Translations under genes and position numbers: made by a program | Origin: JAWBOD01 sp964651405 | GTDB taxonomy: Archaea; Aenigmatarchaeota; Aenigmatarchaeia; Aenigmatarchaeales; Aenigmatarchaeaceae | DNA: 7,771 nucleotides | Assembly: GCA_964651405.1 (NCBI GenBank) | Contig: CAZYZB010000037.1 | Location: 1 to 7,771 of the forward strand | Direction of reading: 5' to 3' | Notes under the pieces: generated by a model | Told to the model about the DNA's origin: nothing | Database searches by the model: none | The model's input: the letters and a program-made list of their open reading frames with translations, nothing else | Shown: positions 6,378 through 7,771 of the stretch, piece after piece | Numbering within the stretch: position 1 is the stretch's first letter | Layout of the letters: every line of letters starts with the position of its first letter

Positions 6378-6649
6378 CTCATAGCCTTAGCGAACCAGTC
6401 CATCCTATCGTCAGCCTTTCAGCCCGAACACTTGAAAAAAGGGCGGCCACCCACAGCCAAAGGACAGTATGAAACGATTTTTCCCGATTCTTCCAACAAG
6501 CCGCCTCCCATGACTATGACTGCAGAGACGCTTGAAACGAACCAACCAGATCACGGGAACACGCCTCTTGGACAAATCCTAAATACTATCCTAGCTCACA
6601 AACCTTCTCAGAACACCACCGTATCAGCCAGAATGCGAGATGCACCAAA

Positions 6650-7627
6650 GTGATTGAACGCATAATACTTGTCACGGGTGGAGCCGGCTTCATAGGCAGC
6701 CACTTGACCGAAGAGCTGCTAAACCAGGGACACAAAGTAACCATACTCGACAACTTCTCAAACGGAAAAATGAATAACATTCAACACTCGCTGGACAATC
6801 CTTCATTAACCATCGTCAAAGAAGATTTGAAGAGACCGAAGAAACTGGGGCAAATCATGAACGCCTCGGACACAATCTTCCATCTGGCCGCAAACCCCGA
6901 GGTAAAACTGGGCGAAACCGACCCTAAAAAACATTTTGAAGAAAACATCCTCGCAACCTTCAACCTGCTCGAGACCATGAGAAAAAGCGGAAAACCAAAA
7001 ACCCTCGTCTTCACTTCAACATCCACCGTGTACGGAGAAGCCACACAGGTTCCAACAAGGGAAGACTACGCGCCGCTCATACCCATCTCAACCTACGGCG
7101 CCTCAAAACTCGCCTGTGAAGCCCTCATCACAAGCTACGCCCACACGTTCAACCATCGAGCACTAATCCTGCGTCTCGCAAACATCATCGGCCCAAGATC
7201 AAACCACGGAGTCATAGTGGACTTCATCAAGAAAATCAGGGCCAACCCAAGAGAACTCACGATACTCGGCGACGGAAACCAGGAAAAATCCTACATGTAC
7301 ATAACAGACTGCATCGAAGCAATCACGCATCTGACCGAAACGTTTTCCAAAAGCACCGAAAAAGTCGACCTCTTCAACGTGGGCTCCAACGACAAGGTAA
7401 CCGTTGCACAAATAGCAAAAACCGTTTCAGAAGAAATGAACACGTCCAACATAGAATACAAGTTCACCGGTGGAGTCGACGGCGGAAGAGGATGGAAGGG
7501 CGACGTGAAAATCATGCAACTATCCATAGACAAACTAGTCAAAACCGGGTGGAAACCAAGCCATTCGAGCAAACAAGCGGTAAAACTGGCCGCAAGAGCT
7601 CTAATCCAAGAAAACGCAAGCCACTAA
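6650..7627 (+). CDS. NAD-dependent UDP-sugar epimerase/dehydratase (GalE-like SDR)
   Basis: This is an extended short-chain dehydrogenase/reductase that should act on nucleotide sugars in the cytosol, most likely a UDP-glucose/UDP-galactose (or GlcNAc/GalNAc) 4-epimerase. It has the NAD-binding TGGAGFIGSH (9-18), the Asp34 of LDNFSNG that binds the ribose, and the LAANPEV segment (79-85). The catalytic set is Thr124 in STSTVYG, Tyr149 and Lys153 in YGASK, at the same numbers as in E. coli GalE. RLANIIGPR (175-183) and DCIEA (220-224) are also typical. Length 325 fits the family. The start is GTG at 6650 with a weak GAGATG upstream; TAAATACTA near 6580 could be its TATA box. Substrate cannot be told from sequence. 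In this context it may supply sugars for glycans on anchored surface proteins, which is inference. Confidence 0.93.
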   Translation: MIERIILVTGGAGFIGSHLTEELLNQGHKVTILDNFSNGKMNNIQHSLDNPSLTIVKEDLKRPKKLGQIMNASDTIFHLAANPEVKLGETDPKKHFEENILATFNLLETMRKSGKPKTLVFTSTSTVYGEATQVPTREDYAPLIPISTYGASKLACEALITSYAHTFNHRALILRLANIIGPRSNHGVIVDFIKKIRANPRELTILGDGNQEKSYMYITDCIEAITHLTETFSKSTEKVDLFNVGSNDKVTVAQIAKTVSEEMNTSNIEYKFTGGVDGGRGWKGDVKIMQLSIDKLVKTGWKPSHSSKQAVKLAARALIQENASH

Positions 7628-7747
7628 CGTGCTTGGGCGCGCTTATCCTAGCAGAAAAAGCCGCCAGGCTCCACCCCGCAGAAACAGCGCGCGCGTCTGC
7701 AAAACGCGACAAGATCAGTGGTTTTGATGGTAGCCCGGGATAGGTTC

Positions 7748-7769
7748 AAATATCGGTCTAAAATATCGG
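7748..7769. repeat. Two copies of AAATATCGG at the window edge
   Basis: AAATATCGG occurs at 7748-7756 and 7761-7769, a 13-base period. The series could continue past the window end. The copies lie in the intergenic space after the epimerase gene, so they may be part of an upstream region for a gene beyond the window. Confidence 0.4.
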
Positions 7770-7771
7770 AG

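Noticed and set aside
6432..6653. 73-codon frame from TTG ending just past the epimerase start
   Set aside because: No ribosome site, no hydrophobic or conserved-looking segment, and mixed codon use. It could be real but I cannot support it.
7492..7743. 83-codon frame running past the epimerase stop
   Set aside because: It overlaps the conserved epimerase C-terminus in another frame and has a low-complexity Arg/Ala-rich end.
7700..7760. tRNA-like stretch with GGTTCAAAT
   Set aside because: The flanking bases do not form a five-pair T stem and no cloverleaf can be drawn.

Overview
The window looks like a piece of an archaeal chromosome. The evidence is an archaeosortase-family transpeptidase, a surface protein with a PEF-type C-terminal sorting tail, a DUF1616 membrane protein, TTG/GTG starts, short 5' leaders and AT-rich TATA-like boxes. 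The style of the PEFP tails and of the decayed secreted-protein genes is most like Bathyarchaeia or a relative. That placement is inference, because the window has no rRNA or other phylogenetic marker. All intact genes are on the + strand, which is rich in A and C and poor in G. This skew opens long spurious frames inside the real genes.

Layout. Positions 1-723 hold the 3' part of a secreted protein with a probable Cys-Gln thioester domain (WCID and VQQAMW motifs) and a PEFP sorting tail. After a leader with a 12-bp palindrome comes a large archaeosortase (866-2878). It fuses the Cys/Arg/His transpeptidase core to a cytosolic CxxC-x10-CxxC knuckle, an EpsI-like outer domain and a C-terminal winged helix. 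It is followed closely by a two-helix membrane protein of unknown function (ending at 3830, start uncertain) and a 70-residue two-helix protein (3827-4039) joined by an ATGA overlap. Positions 4151-4881 carry a second sorting-tail surface protein, broken by an in-frame TAG and a -1 frameshift. A clear promoter then drives a DUF1616 protein with an N-terminal winged helix (4957-5580).

Positions 5581-6182 have no intact gene. They contain the C-terminal remnant of a minus-strand secreted protein, a 20-bp A7-GAATTC-T7 palindrome and a strong hairpin. A 64-residue single-helix membrane protein (6183-6377) and a UDP-sugar epimerase-like SDR enzyme (6650-7627) follow. The last 140 bases show no convincing gene.

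How it may work together. The first gene is a likely substrate of the adjacent archaeosortase, which would cut at the PEFP tail and attach the protein to a membrane or lipid anchor. The two small membrane proteins and the DUF1616 protein may be accessory parts of the anchoring machine. The epimerase could supply activated sugar for surface glycans. The most distinctive points are the archaeal thioester-domain substrate next to its probable sortase, and winged-helix domains on two membrane proteins of the same locus.
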